Assembly (NCBI GenBank): GCA_905221605.1
Contig: CAJNDS010002468.1
Location: forward strand, 842,001-906,000
Length of the DNA stretch: 64,000 bases
Source: Symbiodinium natans
Lineage: Eukaryota > Sar > Dinophyceae > Suessiales > Symbiodiniaceae
Reading direction: 5' to 3'
How positions within the stretch are numbered: position 1 is the first letter of the stretch; every line of letters begins with the position of its first letter. Below are positions 1 through 9,125 of this stretch, one piece after another. The translations under genes and the position numbers were made by a program. The notes under the pieces were generated by a model that saw only the letters and a list, made by a program, of their open reading frames with translations, did not search any database and had not been told where the DNA came from.

Positions 1-690
1 TAAACCCTAAACCCTAAACCCTAAACCCTACTTACTAAGTCAGAAGGGCTTCCAAGTACTCCAGAGCCCAGATTCCCCAAACACTGCGAAGAGTGGGCCA
101 GGTATTCAGTAGCTTCCATAAGGGCGCCAAAATTGGTTTTAGGGTTCAGGGTTTAGGGTTTAGGGTTTAGGGATTCTGGGTTCAGGGATTTTGGGATTTA
201 GGCTTGCCTGTGGGAGACACCTTCTCCTTGCTCGGCTCCAGTCGCAAGTAGCTGCCTGATGATGAATCAGCCCGATCACGACCACCCTCAGATGCTCCCA
301 AACTGCCCCGGCATCCTTGCAGAAGCCCTAAACCCTAAACCCTAAACCCTAAACCCTAAACCCTAAACCCTAAACCCTAAACCCGCCTTCCAAGTCTTAC
401 GTACTTTCTTCCAGGTTCCACACCACCAGGCGCGCGCAGCCATGCCCCATGCAGCCCCAACGGTGACATTGGCGATGACGACCCCCCGAATCGAGCCGAT
501 CTCTCCAGTGAGCACCGCTCCTTCAGCTCCCTACTCAGAGGGTTTGGGGTTTAGGGTTTAGGGTTTAGGGTTTAGGGTTTAGGGTGGGCTGCTGCCGTTC
601 TAAGTCTTTATTCTACGAGCTTAGTCGTATACATGGAACCCTAAAACCTGAACCCTGAACCCTAAACCCTAAACAAACCCTATATCCTCA
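1..690. repeat. Interstitial telomeric tracts around two unique islands
   Basis: CCCTAAA tracts lie at 1-30 and 326-385, and TTTAGGG tracts at about 140-175 and 541-584. A degenerate CCCTAAA run occupies 638-675. The window opens inside a tract, but unique sequence follows after 30 bases and tracts recur in both orientations, so this is not by itself evidence of a chromosome end. The island 31-140 shows no recognisable coding sequence. Confidence 0.9.
413..541 (+). CDS. Candidate exon, unknown protein
   Basis: The frame starts after a TTCCAG acceptor-like site and is open to the TTTGGGG/TTTAGGG tract. It contains an acidic stretch GDIGDDDPPNRADL and then SSEHRSFSSLL. Its position between a CCCTAAA array on the left and a TTTAGGG array on the right is the same arrangement that brackets recognisable PPR exons further along. 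I do not recognise the protein. It could equally be an open stretch by chance. Confidence 0.28.
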
Positions 691-1170
691 GTCTATACAT
701 CCCGCTCTCGCCTGGGCGTGGGTGCTCGCCGTCACCCCGAAACTCTTTTTTTTTTCTCCACTTCTCGGGTCGCAAAAATGCGAGCCCGTCGTCACTGTTG
801 GCTCACCCAATGCGAAGCAGTCCTCGCCTTTGGGCTCACATGGTCTCTCACTGTTTGGGGACCACAATTTATATAATTTATGTATGTATATATATATATA
901 CATATATTATTTTTAATGTATTAATACATATATATATATGCATACATATACATAGTGAATGCACATGATTTGCCGATAGCTGTAACTGAGAAGAACCGCA
1001 AGTTGATTCAAGTTCCTGAACAGCGGCCCAGACAAAAAATGCTTGCACAGACAAACCATCGTCTATGGTCACTACAGTCCTGGAAACCATCTGCTGTTAG
1101 GAGTTTGGTACCTCGAGCCTGCGACCGTGGATCATACCGGTGATTCTGCAGCTCACCTGCTGTCTAGTCT
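690..1170. other. TA-rich stretch and a weak + strand open frame
   Basis: A (TA)n-like microsatellite lies at 886-950. A + strand open frame at 955-1143 begins MNAHDLPIAVTEKNRK and is rich in basic residues. No family is recognised and codon evidence is weak; it may be part of an exon or non-coding. Confidence 0.3.
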
Positions 1171-1281
1171 AGTCCAGTGGTACTCCTTTTCCCATTTGTT
1201 GGTTCAAGGTTCCCTTATAAAAGTAACCAGCCCCAAAACCGGGTGCCCTTATTACAATATGGTGTCTGGGCTACCAAGCAG
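1165..1281. mobile_element. Short inverted-repeat element, family 3
   Basis: The left end reads ...CCAGTGGTACTCC and the right end ...GGTGTCTGGGCTACCAAG. The interior carries the family signature GGTTCCCTTATAAAAGTAACC and GGGTGCCCTTATTACAATATGG. Related copies lie at 5068-5234, 5462-5583, 6850-6965, 28082-28172 and 31868-31990. Two of those supply the acceptor AG of an inferred intron, so the family is read here as introner-like. Confidence 0.7.
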
Positions 1282-1384
1282 TGCAAAGCTTTGGACAGTC
1301 TGTCGGAAGAGGTAATCATGTGTACCTCGAGGTCAACAGGGTCCGAAGAGAGGGGGGGGGGGGGTAAGCTTGCAGGGCGGCGTG

Positions 1385-1640
1385 CTCCTTCAACCCTAAA
1401 CCCTAAACCCTAAACCCTAAATCCTAAATCCTAAACCCTAAACCCCAAACCCTAAACCCTAAACCCTAGACCCTAGACCCTGAGCCCTGCGCCTTCAAGG
1501 CCCAGCTTCTTGCAGGGCAAGGAAACCTTTGTGATGCCCATGTTGCCGATCTTCGTCGTTGAGCTCGGGGGCTCCCATGGCATGGCTGGAACCTAGGATG
1601 CCCAGTAGCCCTAAACCCTAAACCCTAAACCCTAAACCCT
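1385..1640. repeat. CCCTAAA arrays around a unique island
   Basis: Arrays occupy 1392-1483, with CCCTAAA, CCTAAAT and CCCTAGA variants, and 1606-1640. The unique island between them holds the candidate exon listed separately. A 12-base G run lies at about 1354-1365. Confidence 0.9.
1516..1596 (+). CDS. Candidate exon, hydrophobic peptide, unknown protein
   Basis: After an acceptor-like TTGCAG the frame reads GKETFVMPMLPIFVVELGG, then SHGMAGT and a stop. The hydrophobic run could be a membrane segment. It lies upstream of the MFS exons on the same strand and might belong to that gene's N-terminal half, but there is no motif to prove it. Confidence 0.3.
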   Translation, partial: GKETFVMPMLPIFVVELGGSHGMAGT

Positions 1641-2480
1641 TTTTGGTAGGTTTAGGTTCCCTTATTGCGCTAGTTGCGTTTCGGGTGCGTGGGATTGTCT
1701 TGGATGCGTTTCGGGTGCGTGGGAGTTTTTGGGATGATTCCTGTGTTTTGTCTCGTTTTTTGTTGGGCTGAAGGAGGTGCTGTACGTTCTTCCCTTGGAA
1801 GCTGTTATTTGGATGATGCTCTATTTGCGATGTGTGTATACATGCCCAATTATTTTACATATGTGTATATATACATATATATATGTGTGTGTGTGTATGT
1901 CTAGATGTGTGCGATTTTCTTTTATGTACCTGCGTATGCTTGTTCGCAGGATATGTAGGGAGGCGGGCCCCCGCACCACCACCTGAGGTGAATGCAGGGG
2001 AAACGGTTTAGGGTTTAGGGTTTAAGGTTTAGGGTTTAGGGTTTAAAGTTAGGGTTTAGCGTTTAGGGTTTAGGGCAGGCGGGCCCCCTCTACAGTGCCA
2101 GCCTGGGCACTGCGGGGGGAAAAGGCTTAGCTCGTCGCCTTAAACTAGAAATACCCTAAACCCTAAGCCCTAAAGTGCTGGGAAGGGGTGGGGGGGGGGG
2201 TCCCCTGCACTACCACCTGAGGTGAATGCAGGGGAGTAGGAGCAGGTGGGTCCCCTCTACAGTGCCAGCCCGTGCACTGCGGGGGGAAGAAGACGACGTC
2301 GCCTGAAACCGTAAACCCCAGACCCTAAACCTCAAACACAAAAGCCTAAACCCTGAACCATAAAGAACTTGTAGAACTCCCAGAACCTCGGCCCTCAGAA
2401 CTCGTATCACTAAACCCTAAACCTCTAAACCCCAATCCCCAAACCCTAAACCGCAAAACCTAAACGCATAGAACTCCGTC
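1641..2480. other. Low-complexity and degenerate telomeric region
   Basis: The stretch has two direct copies of TGCGTTTCGGGTGCGTGGGA (1674-1725), a TATATG/TGTGTG microsatellite (1857-1898) and TTTAGGG tracts at 2006-2075. A duplicated block (CAGGCGGGCCCCCTCTACAG and its near-copy) sits at about 2076-2115 and 2235-2285. Degenerate CCCTAAA lies at 2153-2172 and 2310-2470. No convincing gene was seen. Confidence 0.6.
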
Positions 2481-3560
2481 CTTCAGAACGGCTAGAACTT
2501 TTAGAACTTTTAGAAGTTGTTAGAACTTTTAGAACTTTTAGAACTTTTAGAACTTTTAGAACTTTTAGAACCTGTAGAACTCGTAGAACTTGCGGAACTT
2601 GTAGAACTTCTAGAACGGTTAGAACTTTTAGAACTTTTGGAACTTCTAGAACTTTTGGAACTTTAGAAGTTTTAGAACTTTTAGAACTTGTGGAGCTTAA
2701 GTGACTTGAAGAACTTCAGTACGTTTAGAACTTTTAGAACTTTTAGAACTTCCCAAACTTGTAGTACTTCTAGAAAGGCTAGAACCTTTAGAAGAGCTTC
2801 AATGACTTGAAGAACTTAGAACTTTTAGAACTTTTAGAACTTTTAGAACTTTTAGAACTTTTAGAACTTTTAGAACTTTTAGAACTTTTAGAACTTTTAG
2901 AACTTTTGGAACTTTTGGAACTTCTGGAACTTTTAGAACTTTTAGAGCTTAAGTGAGTTGAAGAACTTTTAGTACGTTTAGAACTTTTAGAACTTTTAGA
3001 ACTTCAAGAACTTTTAGAACTTCCAAGATCGACTTGTAGTACTTCTGGAACGGCTAGAACTTTTAGAACTTTTAGAAGTTTTAGAACTCTTAGAACTTGA
3101 AGAACTTCAATGACTTGAATTTAAGAACTACCTCTAAAAGCTCTAAAAGTTCTAAAAGTTCTAAAAGTTCTAGAAGGTCTAGAAGTTCCATAGCTAGGAG
3201 AATGTCTAGAACTTTCAAAACTTCTAGAACTTTTGGAACTTTTAGAACTTTTAGAACTTTTAGAACTTTTAGAACTTTTAGAACTTTTAGAACTTTTAGA
3301 ACTTTTAGAACTTTTAGAACTTTTAGAACTTTTAGAACTTTTAGAACTTTTAGAACTTTTAGAACTTTTAGAACTTTTAGAACTTTTAGAGCTTTTAGAA
3401 CTTTTAGAACTTTTAGAACTTTTAGAACTTTTAGAACTTTTACGCTTGGAACTTTCAGAACTTTAACAACTTCCAAGTCGCAGGAAAACTTTTAGAACTT
3501 TTAGAACTTTCAAAACTAGAACGTTTAGAACTTTCAGAACTTTAACAACTTCCAAGTCGC
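2480..3560. repeat. AGAACTTTT nonamer tandem repeat
   Basis: About 1 kb is built from the 9-base unit AGAACTTTT with scattered substitutions. The cleanest runs are at 2818-2935 and 3221-3445. Because the period is a multiple of three, long open frames appear in several phases on both strands; these are repeat artefacts and not genes. The tract decays on both sides into variants such as GAACTTCT and GAACTTGA. Confidence 0.95.
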
Positions 3561-3945
3561 AGAAACTCGAAAAAACACAGCTAAAACCCCATACGCCCGA
3601 AATGCGTCCAAGACATTCCCATACGCCCGAAATGCTTCCAACCCCCCTTATTAACCCTTTTAAGCAAAAAAAGGGCCACCCTTCAAAAAGCGTAGGTTCC
3701 TGGGCAGCCGAGGAACCGTTTCCTCTTCCTTTGCCTTGACACAGCTGGTCACCTCAATCCCTGCGACCCGGTGGCAAGGGGGAGGGGGGGGTGGCCCAGA
3801 GACTCCAAAAAACCCCTTCAGTAAGGAACATATACCTGAAATTATATTTAGTAGGAACCCCAATAATAGGATTTAAGGGTTACCCTTCATAATGAAGGGG
3901 TTTTGGAGTCTCTCCTGGGGGGGGTTTCCGGTGTAGCGTTTAAGA
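3560..3945. other. Unique stretch with short direct repeats
   Basis: A near-identical sentence CATACGCCCGAAATGC occurs twice (3589-3604 and 3620-3635). G runs occur at about 3780-3790 and 3919-3926. The phrase GGAGTCTCT is found in both orientations around 3800 and 3903, suggesting a decayed inverted-repeat element. No gene is recognised. Confidence 0.4.
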
Positions 3946-3949
3946 ATTC

Positions 3950-4460
3950 AAGGGCTCCAGCAGGTCATGCACCTTCCAGTCGCCTACTTGAAGGTTCATG
4001 GTACTTACCAATTATAACTGTACCCAATGATAAGTAGGGTTATATACTAACCAATTATAACTGTAGTACCCAAGGATAAGTAGGGTTATACAGTTATAAT
4101 TGGTTAGTAAGTACCATGAACCTTCAAGTAAGGTGGGCGTGATCCTGCAGCGCTTTCAGTACTCCTTGGCAGCATGCCTTGCACTCTCCTGGATGGCCAC
4201 CACGTCGCCAAGGGGTACTTAGAAACATTTTTGATGTTTAGGGTTTAGGGTTAACGGTTTAGGGTTTTGGGTTTTGGGTTTTGGGTTTTGGGTTTAGGGT
4301 TTAGGGTTTAGGGGGAACTTTAATTCCTAAGAAACAACAAAAACTATAATTTTGCTAGGGCTCCAAGTTCAGTGTAGGTCGGTCCTTTCTTTCGAGTCGC
4401 AGTCCGTGTACATGCTGCTTGCGGTCCGGCTAGTGGGCGGCGTTGGCGCCTCGGCCCTTG
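3950..4460 (+). CDS. MFS transporter, upstream exons (inferred)
   Basis: Three short exons are inferred: about 3950-3981, 4133-4212 and 4378-4460. The second reads VGVILQRFQYSLAACLALSW, a likely membrane segment; the third includes SVYMLLAVRLVGGVGASAL, which resembles a transporter helix with glycines. They are separated by a 151-base family-1 element (donor GC, acceptor AAG|G) and by a family-5 element holding a telomeric tract; the latter has no clean canonical donor. Assignment to the same gene as the firm MFS exons downstream rests on strand, hydrophobicity and order, so it is less sure than those. Confidence 0.42.
3982..4132. mobile_element. Family-1 inverted-repeat element acting as intron
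   Basis: A near-perfect terminal inverted repeat of about 38 bases starts ACTTGAAGGTTCATGGTACT and ends with its complement ...AGTACCATGAACCTTCAAGT. The interior has two copies of CCAATTATAACTGTA. Removing it with a GC donor and AAG|G acceptor joins two hydrophobic open frames. Other copies lie at 10026-10166 and 48784-48925, and the two ends also flank the large transposon at 33339-40275. Confidence 0.75.
4213..4377. mobile_element. Family-5 introner with embedded telomeric tract
   Basis: Left end TACTTAGAAACATTTTT and right end AACTTTAATTCCTAAGAAA...CTAGGGCTCCAAGTTCAGTGTAG match the empty relative at 6414-6525. Here the middle is expanded by TTTAGGG and TTTTGGG repeats at 4237-4313. The acceptor AG is followed by G as in all other inferred introns. 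Confidence 0.75.
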
Positions 4461-5030
4461 AAACCCTAAACCCTAAACCCTAAACCCTAAACCCTAAAAA
4501 TCCCTAAACCCTGAACCCTCAACCCTAAGCACCTGAAATCCGATGACCGGAAACCTACCGTCGGGCTTGGGCACCTGGGGTCATGGTTTAGGGTTTAGGG
4601 TTTAGGGTTTGGGGTTTAGGGTTTAGGGTTTAGGGTTTAGGGTTTAGGGTTTAAGATAGTCATGCATGGTACTAGTTGCAACCAGTGCCCATGGACCACC
4701 TGAGGCTCCAAGCGGAGAGGCCCTAAGCTGCCCTAAACCCTAAACCCTAAACCCTTTATCCACCTTGTCAACACCAGTTCTTTTAATCTTCTTGCCGCTA
4801 AGGACTCATCCAGCGTAAAGAGCCCCGAGCCCAAAAACCCTAAACCCTAAACCTTAAACCCGAACCTAAAACCTAAGCCCTAACCCTAAACCCTAAACCC
4901 TAAACCCTAAACCCTAAACCCTAAACCCTAAACCCTAAACCCTAAACCCTAAACCCTAAACCCTAAACCCTAAACCCTAGACCCTAAACCCGAAACCCTA
5001 AACCCTAAACCCTAAACCCTAAACCCCAGC
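4459..5030. repeat. Telomeric arrays in alternating orientation
   Basis: CCCTAAA lies at 4459-4496, 4735-4755 and 4836-5028; TTTAGGG lies at 4584-4652. The 4836-5028 array is one of the longest in the window. The unique islands 4520-4583, 4655-4734 and 4756-4835 have short open + frames (for example TLSTPVLLIFLPLRTHP at about 4761-4812) but no recognisable motif. Confidence 0.9.
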
Positions 5031-5302
5031 CTCGGAAGGCGGCACCGTCTTTGACATTTCTCGGAAAGCTTCTTGGTAGCCCAGTGGTACCCTTTTCCCG
5101 GGGTTCAAAATTCCCTGATAAAGTAGCCCTAAACCCTAAACCCTAAACCCTAAACCCTAAACCCTAAACCCTAAACCCTATACCCTAAACCCTAAACCCT
5201 AAACCCTAAACCCTATGGTCACTGGGCTACCCAGGCCTACACAAGTGCAGAAGTGCCTTCCAGAATCCGAGGCCGGATCATTGCCTCTCTTGCAAGCATT
5301 CA
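5031..5302 (+). CDS. MFS transporter, two exons before the main exon
   Basis: Exon 5031-5067 reads SEGGTVFDISRK and exon 5235-5302 reads AYTSAEVPSRIRGRIIASLA then SIQ. They join through a 167-base intron (donor GC at 5068, acceptor CCCAG before 5235). The second exon continues across a GA-AG intron into the main exon, giving ...ASIQKWSEMIAALLSG. The RGRIIASLASIQK phrase fits a loop-to-helix segment of MFS transporters. Each join restores one frame without stops, which is the main evidence. Confidence 0.6.
5068..5234. mobile_element. Family-3 introner whose middle is a CCCTAAA array
   Basis: The ends CTTGGTAGCCCAGTGGTACCC and ACTGGGCTACCCAG are inverted-repeat partners, yet the centre is a CCCTAAA array at 5127-5214 replacing the usual family-3 interior. 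Donor GCTTCT and exon start GCCTAC share GC. The whole element corresponds to one intron of the MFS gene. Confidence 0.8.
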
Positions 5303-5583
5303 GAAGCTTGGTATGGTTTAGGGGTTTGGGGTTTAGGGTTTAGGGTTTAGGGTTTAGGGTTTAGGGGTTTAGGGTTTAGGGTTGAGGGTTTAGAGGGTTT
5401 AGGGTTTAGGGTTGAGGTTTTAGAGGGTTTAGGGTTTAGGTTAGGGTTTAGGGTTTAGGGGGTAGAGCAGTGGTGCCCTTGTCTTTTTTTTTTTTGTTTT
5501 GGGGGGGGGGTTCGCGGTTCCTTTATCAAAAGCCGACCCCAAAAAGGGCACCCTGGTTGCAATATGGTTACTGGGCCACCAAG
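5303..5583. mobile_element. Intron: TTTAGGG array plus family-3 element
   Basis: The intron starts GAAGCTTGGTATGG, runs at once into TTTAGGG repeats (5315-5461), then a family-3 element (about 5462-5583) whose right end CTGGGCCACCAAG supplies the acceptor. The exon resumes GAAG, duplicating the donor tetramer. A T run and a G run lie at 5486-5496 and 5502-5511. Confidence 0.75.
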
Positions 5584-6166
5584 GAAGTGGTCGGAGATGA
5601 TCGCAGCCCTCCTGAGCGGTGCTGTGGCTCAACATATCGCCACACGGGGCATCTTCCTCGTTCAGGCTCTCTTAGACCTCAGTGCCTTGTTTCTCATTGC
5701 CTGCCACAGCTTGTGCCGACAAAGTCGCCGAGCGCCTGACAGCGAGCGTAGCGAAGATTTGCAGAGAGGGAACTCGGCCCAGATTCCCGGGGTCGGTCTG
5801 GGTGTGGTGCTGCAAGAGCACTGGCGCGCTCTGGCCGGGGCCGGAGTTTTCTGCACTCTTCTGTCAGGAATACGAAGCACTTGGGTGGTTGCCTTGCCCC
5901 TGTGTGGGCACTATGTAGGTCTGAGCAAGGTGGCAATCGGCTGTGCCCTCGCGGTGCAGAGGGCCTGCGAAGCCACTGTGACGGCGCTGCTCGCAGGGCA
6001 TATGATGGACGAGTATGGTCTCAAGGCAGTCGCTGTGCCCTCCCTGATCTTGATCTCCGCAGCCTTCGCGCTACTCTCTGCTGGCCAAGAGACTCAGATC
6101 CTCGGTTTGGCGGCCTTCGTCTTCAGCGTGGGAAATGGCATGTGTGGCGGCATTCTCAACACTTTC
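5584..6166 (+). CDS. MFS transporter, main exon
   Basis: This is the longest recognisable exon of a major facilitator superfamily membrane transporter; substrate unknown. It holds about five hydrophobic segments: GIFLVQALLDLSALFLIA; a segment around AGVFCTLLSGIRSTWVVALP; VAIGCALAVQRACEATVTAL; AVPSLILISAAFALLSA; and LGLAAFVFSVGNGMCGG. The hydrophilic loop between the first and second matches the central loop typical of 12-helix MFS proteins. The open frame runs on to a stop at 6178, but the homologous reading leaves it at 6166 through a GC donor and continues NTF|ARTQFLGLF in the next exon. An ATG at 5564 lies in the upstream inverted-repeat element, so it is not the true start. Same strand and order as the flanking exons. 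Confidence 0.8.
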
Positions 6167-6314
6167 GCGACTCACTAGGCACACCTGGAATCTGCTGCCT
6201 TCTGTTGTTTTGGGTTGGGAGGATCTACTCTATAGTCTAGAAGAGGATCTTTCAGAGGGTTCTTGTAAAGTGCCAACTGTGCCAACCTAGGCAACGAGCC
6301 TGGCTCCCCCAGAG
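6167..6314. other. 148-base intron of the MFS gene without telomeric repeats
   Basis: Donor GCGACT and acceptor CCCAGAG before GCTCGA. The sequence is unique and has no inverted-repeat ends that I can see, so not all introns here carry telomeric tracts. Splicing is inferred from the read-through GGILNTF|ARTQFLGLFK. Confidence 0.6.
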
Positions 6315-6413
6315 GCTCGAACCCAATTCCTCGGCTTGTTCAAGACAGTCACGGCTGTTGGTGGGATCTTACTGCCTCCGCTCTTTGGCTACGTCTCTGA
6401 TGCCACATCTCCG
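6315..6413 (+). CDS. MFS transporter, penultimate exon
   Basis: The 33-codon exon reads ARTQFLGLFKTVTAVGGILL then PPLFGYVSDATSP. The GLFKTVTAVGGILLPPLFGYVSD phrase is what one expects of helix 11 and the following loop of an MFS protein, with the G-x3-D turn. The exon length is a multiple of three, with phase 0 on both sides. The in-frame continuation past 6413 hits a stop within three codons. Confidence 0.78.
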
Positions 6414-6525
6414 GAAACTTAGGAATACTTGAGAAAACATTTTTAATTTTTGGGTACTTTAATTCCTTAGAAAACAGCTGAAATTACCATGTTTTCATTT
6501 TTCTAGGGCTCCAAGTTCAGCATAG
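6414..6525. mobile_element. Family-5 introner, empty form
   Basis: This 112-base GA-AG intron begins GAAACTTAGGAATACTTGAG and ends GGGCTCCAAGTTCAGCATAG; the exon restarts GAAA, duplicating the donor tetramer. It is the array-free relative of 4213-4377: the place where that copy has a telomeric tract is here only TTTTTGGGTAC. Confidence 0.78.
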
Positions 6526-6660
6526 GAAATTGCTTGTGTGAACCTTGCGGCTGTTTCGTTGTATGCGGCAGCGTGGGTGCTGCTGTTGGTGCGTGAGGAA
6601 CCGGGGCCTCCTAGCACAGCCAACTTTAAAGCACTTGGGCAGGACTCGCCTTTGGCTTAG
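6526..6660 (+). CDS. MFS transporter, terminal exon
   Basis: Forty-four codons and a TAG stop. It starts EIACVNLAAVSLYAAAWVLL, the last membrane helix, followed by a short hydrophilic tail LVREEPGPPSTANFKALGQD and SPLA. With the preceding exons (5235-5302, 5584-6166, 6315-6413) the joined length is exactly 295 codons including the stop, with no internal stop. This supports a real, possibly functional, C-terminal half. A TTTAGGG tract begins within a few bases of the stop. Confidence 0.75.
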   Translation, partial: EIACVNLAAVSLYAAAWVLLLVREEPGPPSTANFKALGQDSPLA

Positions 6661-6790
6661 GGTATTAGGGTTTAGCGTTTAGGGTTTAGGATTTAGGGTT
6701 TAGGGTTTAGGGTTTAGGGTTTAGGGTTTAGGGTTTAGGTCTAGGATATAGGTCTCGGGTTTAGGTCTAGGGTTTAGGGTACTTGCTTGT
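6656..6790. repeat. TTTAGGG array after the MFS stop codon
   Basis: Mostly perfect TTTAGGG at 6690-6740, with TTTAGCG, TTTAGGA and TCTAGGG variants at both ends. Confidence 0.9.
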
Positions 6791-7560
6791 GTGAAACCAC
6801 AATACCTTTACCTTCTAGTTCTCGTGTCGGACTTTCGGAACTTCGTTGCTCAAAGTACCCTTCGTAGCCCAGTGGTACCCTTTACTTTTGTTTTGGAGGG
6901 GGTTCTGGGTTCCCTTCTAAAGTAACCAACCCCAAAATGGGTGCCCTTGTTGGAATATGGTGATTAGGGAACCTTGGGTTACATAACCCCTAAACCCTAA
7001 CCCTAAACCCTAAACCCTTAAACCGTGGTTCAAGATGTTGTTGACTTCCGGGCGAGTCCTCATCCCGCAAATGTGGGGCCAGGTTTGCTAGATTGTGCCA
7101 TATTGGGGGGGGGTATAGGGCTGAGGGTCGAGGATGTAGGGTGTAGGGAAATCTGCACCCAAAAGAGACCTTAGAACCACCCTTGCGTTCCAAACTCTTG
7201 TCGAGCCTATCTTTGCCTAGAGTAACTTTGTACCTAAAACAGAGGATATCTTGCCCAACCATTTAGCTAATTACATGTCAAAGGCTATTCTTATTCTAGG
7301 TAGTCCTTACGTAGTCCCTATGCTCTTCAATCGCCTTTTAATTCAAAGTAATGCCCCTAACCCAAGGTCCTTAAATCCTAAGCCTTGGGATGTTGCCCCT
7401 TGTACTAGCCGTTCTGAGTGTGACCATAAATAGGGGGAACGACAATCCCCACCTAAACCAAAACCCCAAATCCAACCCCCAAGCCCGCAAACCGCCATTC
7501 TCGGCCAAAACGTCTTAAGATCTAGCTAGAACCCCTTTTGCCCCTTTTAGGGTTAAGGGT
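6790..7560. other. Family-3 element copy and unique sequence
   Basis: A diverged family-3 element lies at about 6850-6965 (TAGCCCAGTGGTACCC ... GGGTGCCCTTGTTGGAATATGG). CCCTAAA follows at 6988-7024. The rest to 7560 has open frames on both strands without recognisable motifs; a proline/asparagine-rich + frame at 7251-7433 is unconvincing. Confidence 0.5.
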
Positions 7561-8225
7561 TAAGGGTTTAAGGGTTAAGGGTTCAGGGTTTTAACCCAAA
7601 ATGGGTGCCCTTACTTTACTATGGTTGCTGGGCCCAGGGGCTCTTCAATTGACGCCCCTCCCAAGAAAAATCAACCCCAGAGCCCACCCTTTCGGAACCC
7701 TGGCTCCATCTGAACAAAACCAAACTTCCTAAGCCCGAAGCCCCAAACCCTGATCCCTGAACCCTAAACCCTAAACCCTAAACCCTAAACCCTAAACCCT
7801 AAACCCTAAACCCTAAACCCCGGTTTCTCAGCCTTGGTGCCACATCCCTTCAAGCTCTAAGTAACAGCTAAGGAATGCTCCTGTGGGAGGGTTTACAGGC
7901 TTTAGGGTTTAGGGTTTAGGGTTTAGGGTTTAGGCGGCCCTCAACAACCCTAAACCCTACCCAAAGGGTCCATGTACCATCTTGTTCTATACCTGTGCCC
8001 CCAAAGTACCTTATAGCAAGCACTTTATAAGGCCCAACGAATTCCTATGTAGGTACATGGACCCTTAAAGCTAGGTCGGGTGCACAAAGTGGTTTGTACA
8101 TCCGCTGCACACGACCAGTCGGTCTTTTGCATATCGCCCTGGCGCTGTTGCAGATGTTAAACCCTAAACCCTAAACCCTAAACCCTAAACCCTAAACCCT
8201 AAACCCTAAACCCTAAACCCTATGT
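7560..8225. repeat. Telomeric arrays with a family-2 element
   Basis: A TTAAGGG-type run lies at 7545-7590, CCCTAAA at 7758-7818, TTTAGGG at 7899-7935 and CCCTAAA at 8157-8221. The island at 7968-8067 is a family-2 inverted-repeat element: GGGTCCATGTACCAT ... TAGGTACATGGACCC. A half family-3 copy (GGGTGCCCTTACTTTACTATGG) sits at about 7597-7626. Confidence 0.85.
7968..8067. mobile_element. Family-2 inverted-repeat element, empty form
   Basis: The termini GGTCCATGTACC and GGTACATGGACC are exact inverted partners. The interior has the family words TATACCTGTGCCCCCAAAGTACC and TATAGCAAGCACTTTATAAGG. Relatives are at 9591-9740, 10684-10776, 44300-44398 and 45218-45290. Confidence 0.75.
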
Positions 8226-8930
8226 CCCCAAGCCTTAAACTCCTAGAGCCCTGGAACCCTAACCTTGAAACCTTTCAATCCCTGGATATCCCTCTGCCCC
8301 CCACAAAAAAAGAAATAAATAATAATAATTATTATTATTATTATTATACTAAGAATAATCATAGTAATAATAAAAACAAAACTCTCAAGAACTTCGTCCC
8401 CCAACTGTAGCTGTACCTATAACCCACTTGAAAACCCTAGTACGGTACCAATGGGGCTTATAAGTTACTTATAAGTAGGTTATCGCTGCATATAAGTGTT
8501 GGGTTAAGCCCTGCACCCGAAACCCTACACTATAAACCCTAAACCCTCATACTTGGCTTGCGAAGTACCCCGGAACTTCCAAGTAGACGTTTATGAGCAG
8601 GCGGGGTCTGTAGGGACGGCTGTATGCGGTTGAGGGTTTCGGTATTCGGGCCTTCAGAAGTCTCGATCAGTGTTAGGGATCCTTTTTACTTTTTGGGTTA
8701 TGGGCTTTCTTATATATGAACAAAAAGGATCCTTTTTTCTTCCTAGGGGAACAGGGATTAAGAAGTTTTGGCGAGTTACAGGTTTGTGTCTTAGAGCTCA
8801 GGGTTTACGGGACTCTTGCAATTTAGAGTCTAGAGCGTTCTTCAGGTGTAGGGTTTGAGTGTTTGACGTCCGGGCCGTTTAGGGTCGTACTCAGAGAGTA
8901 GAGTTTAGTTGCAGGTGTTCTAGCAAGACC
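8225..8930. other. AT microsatellite and unique stretch
   Basis: An AAT/TTA microsatellite spans 8315-8375. The short repeat CCTTTTT..CTTTTTGG near 8690-8740 appears in both orientations. No gene is recognised; the + frame at 8670-8858 has a hydrophobic start but no motif. Confidence 0.4.
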
Positions 8931-9125
8931 ACCCTAAACCCTAAACCCTAGACCCTAAACCCTAAACCCTAAGCCCTAAACCCTAACCCCTAACCCCTAA
9001 ACCCTAAACCCTAAACCCTAAACCCTAAACCCTAAACCCTAAACCCTAAACCCTAAACCCTAAACCCTAAACCCTAAACCCTAAACCCTAACCCTAAACC
9101 CTAAATCCTCAACCCTAAATCCTCA
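8930..9125. repeat. Long CCCTAAA array
   Basis: About 190 bases of CCCTAAA with a few CCCTAGA, CCCTAAG and CCTAACC interruptions; the cleanest run is 8999-9090. Confidence 0.95.

Noticed and set aside
1-30. Chromosome end at the left edge
   Set aside because: Only about four repeats, followed by unique DNA; the same repeats occur throughout the window in both orientations, so the edge is not shown to be a telomere.
3090-3495. Three overlapping 77-132 codon frames (poly KVL, FRT, ELL)
   Set aside because: They are the AGAACTTTT nonamer read in different phases; no coding evidence.
5662-6240. Overlapping frames on both strands over the MFS exon
   Set aside because: Only the + frame from 5584 shows membrane helices and continues correctly into the next exons.
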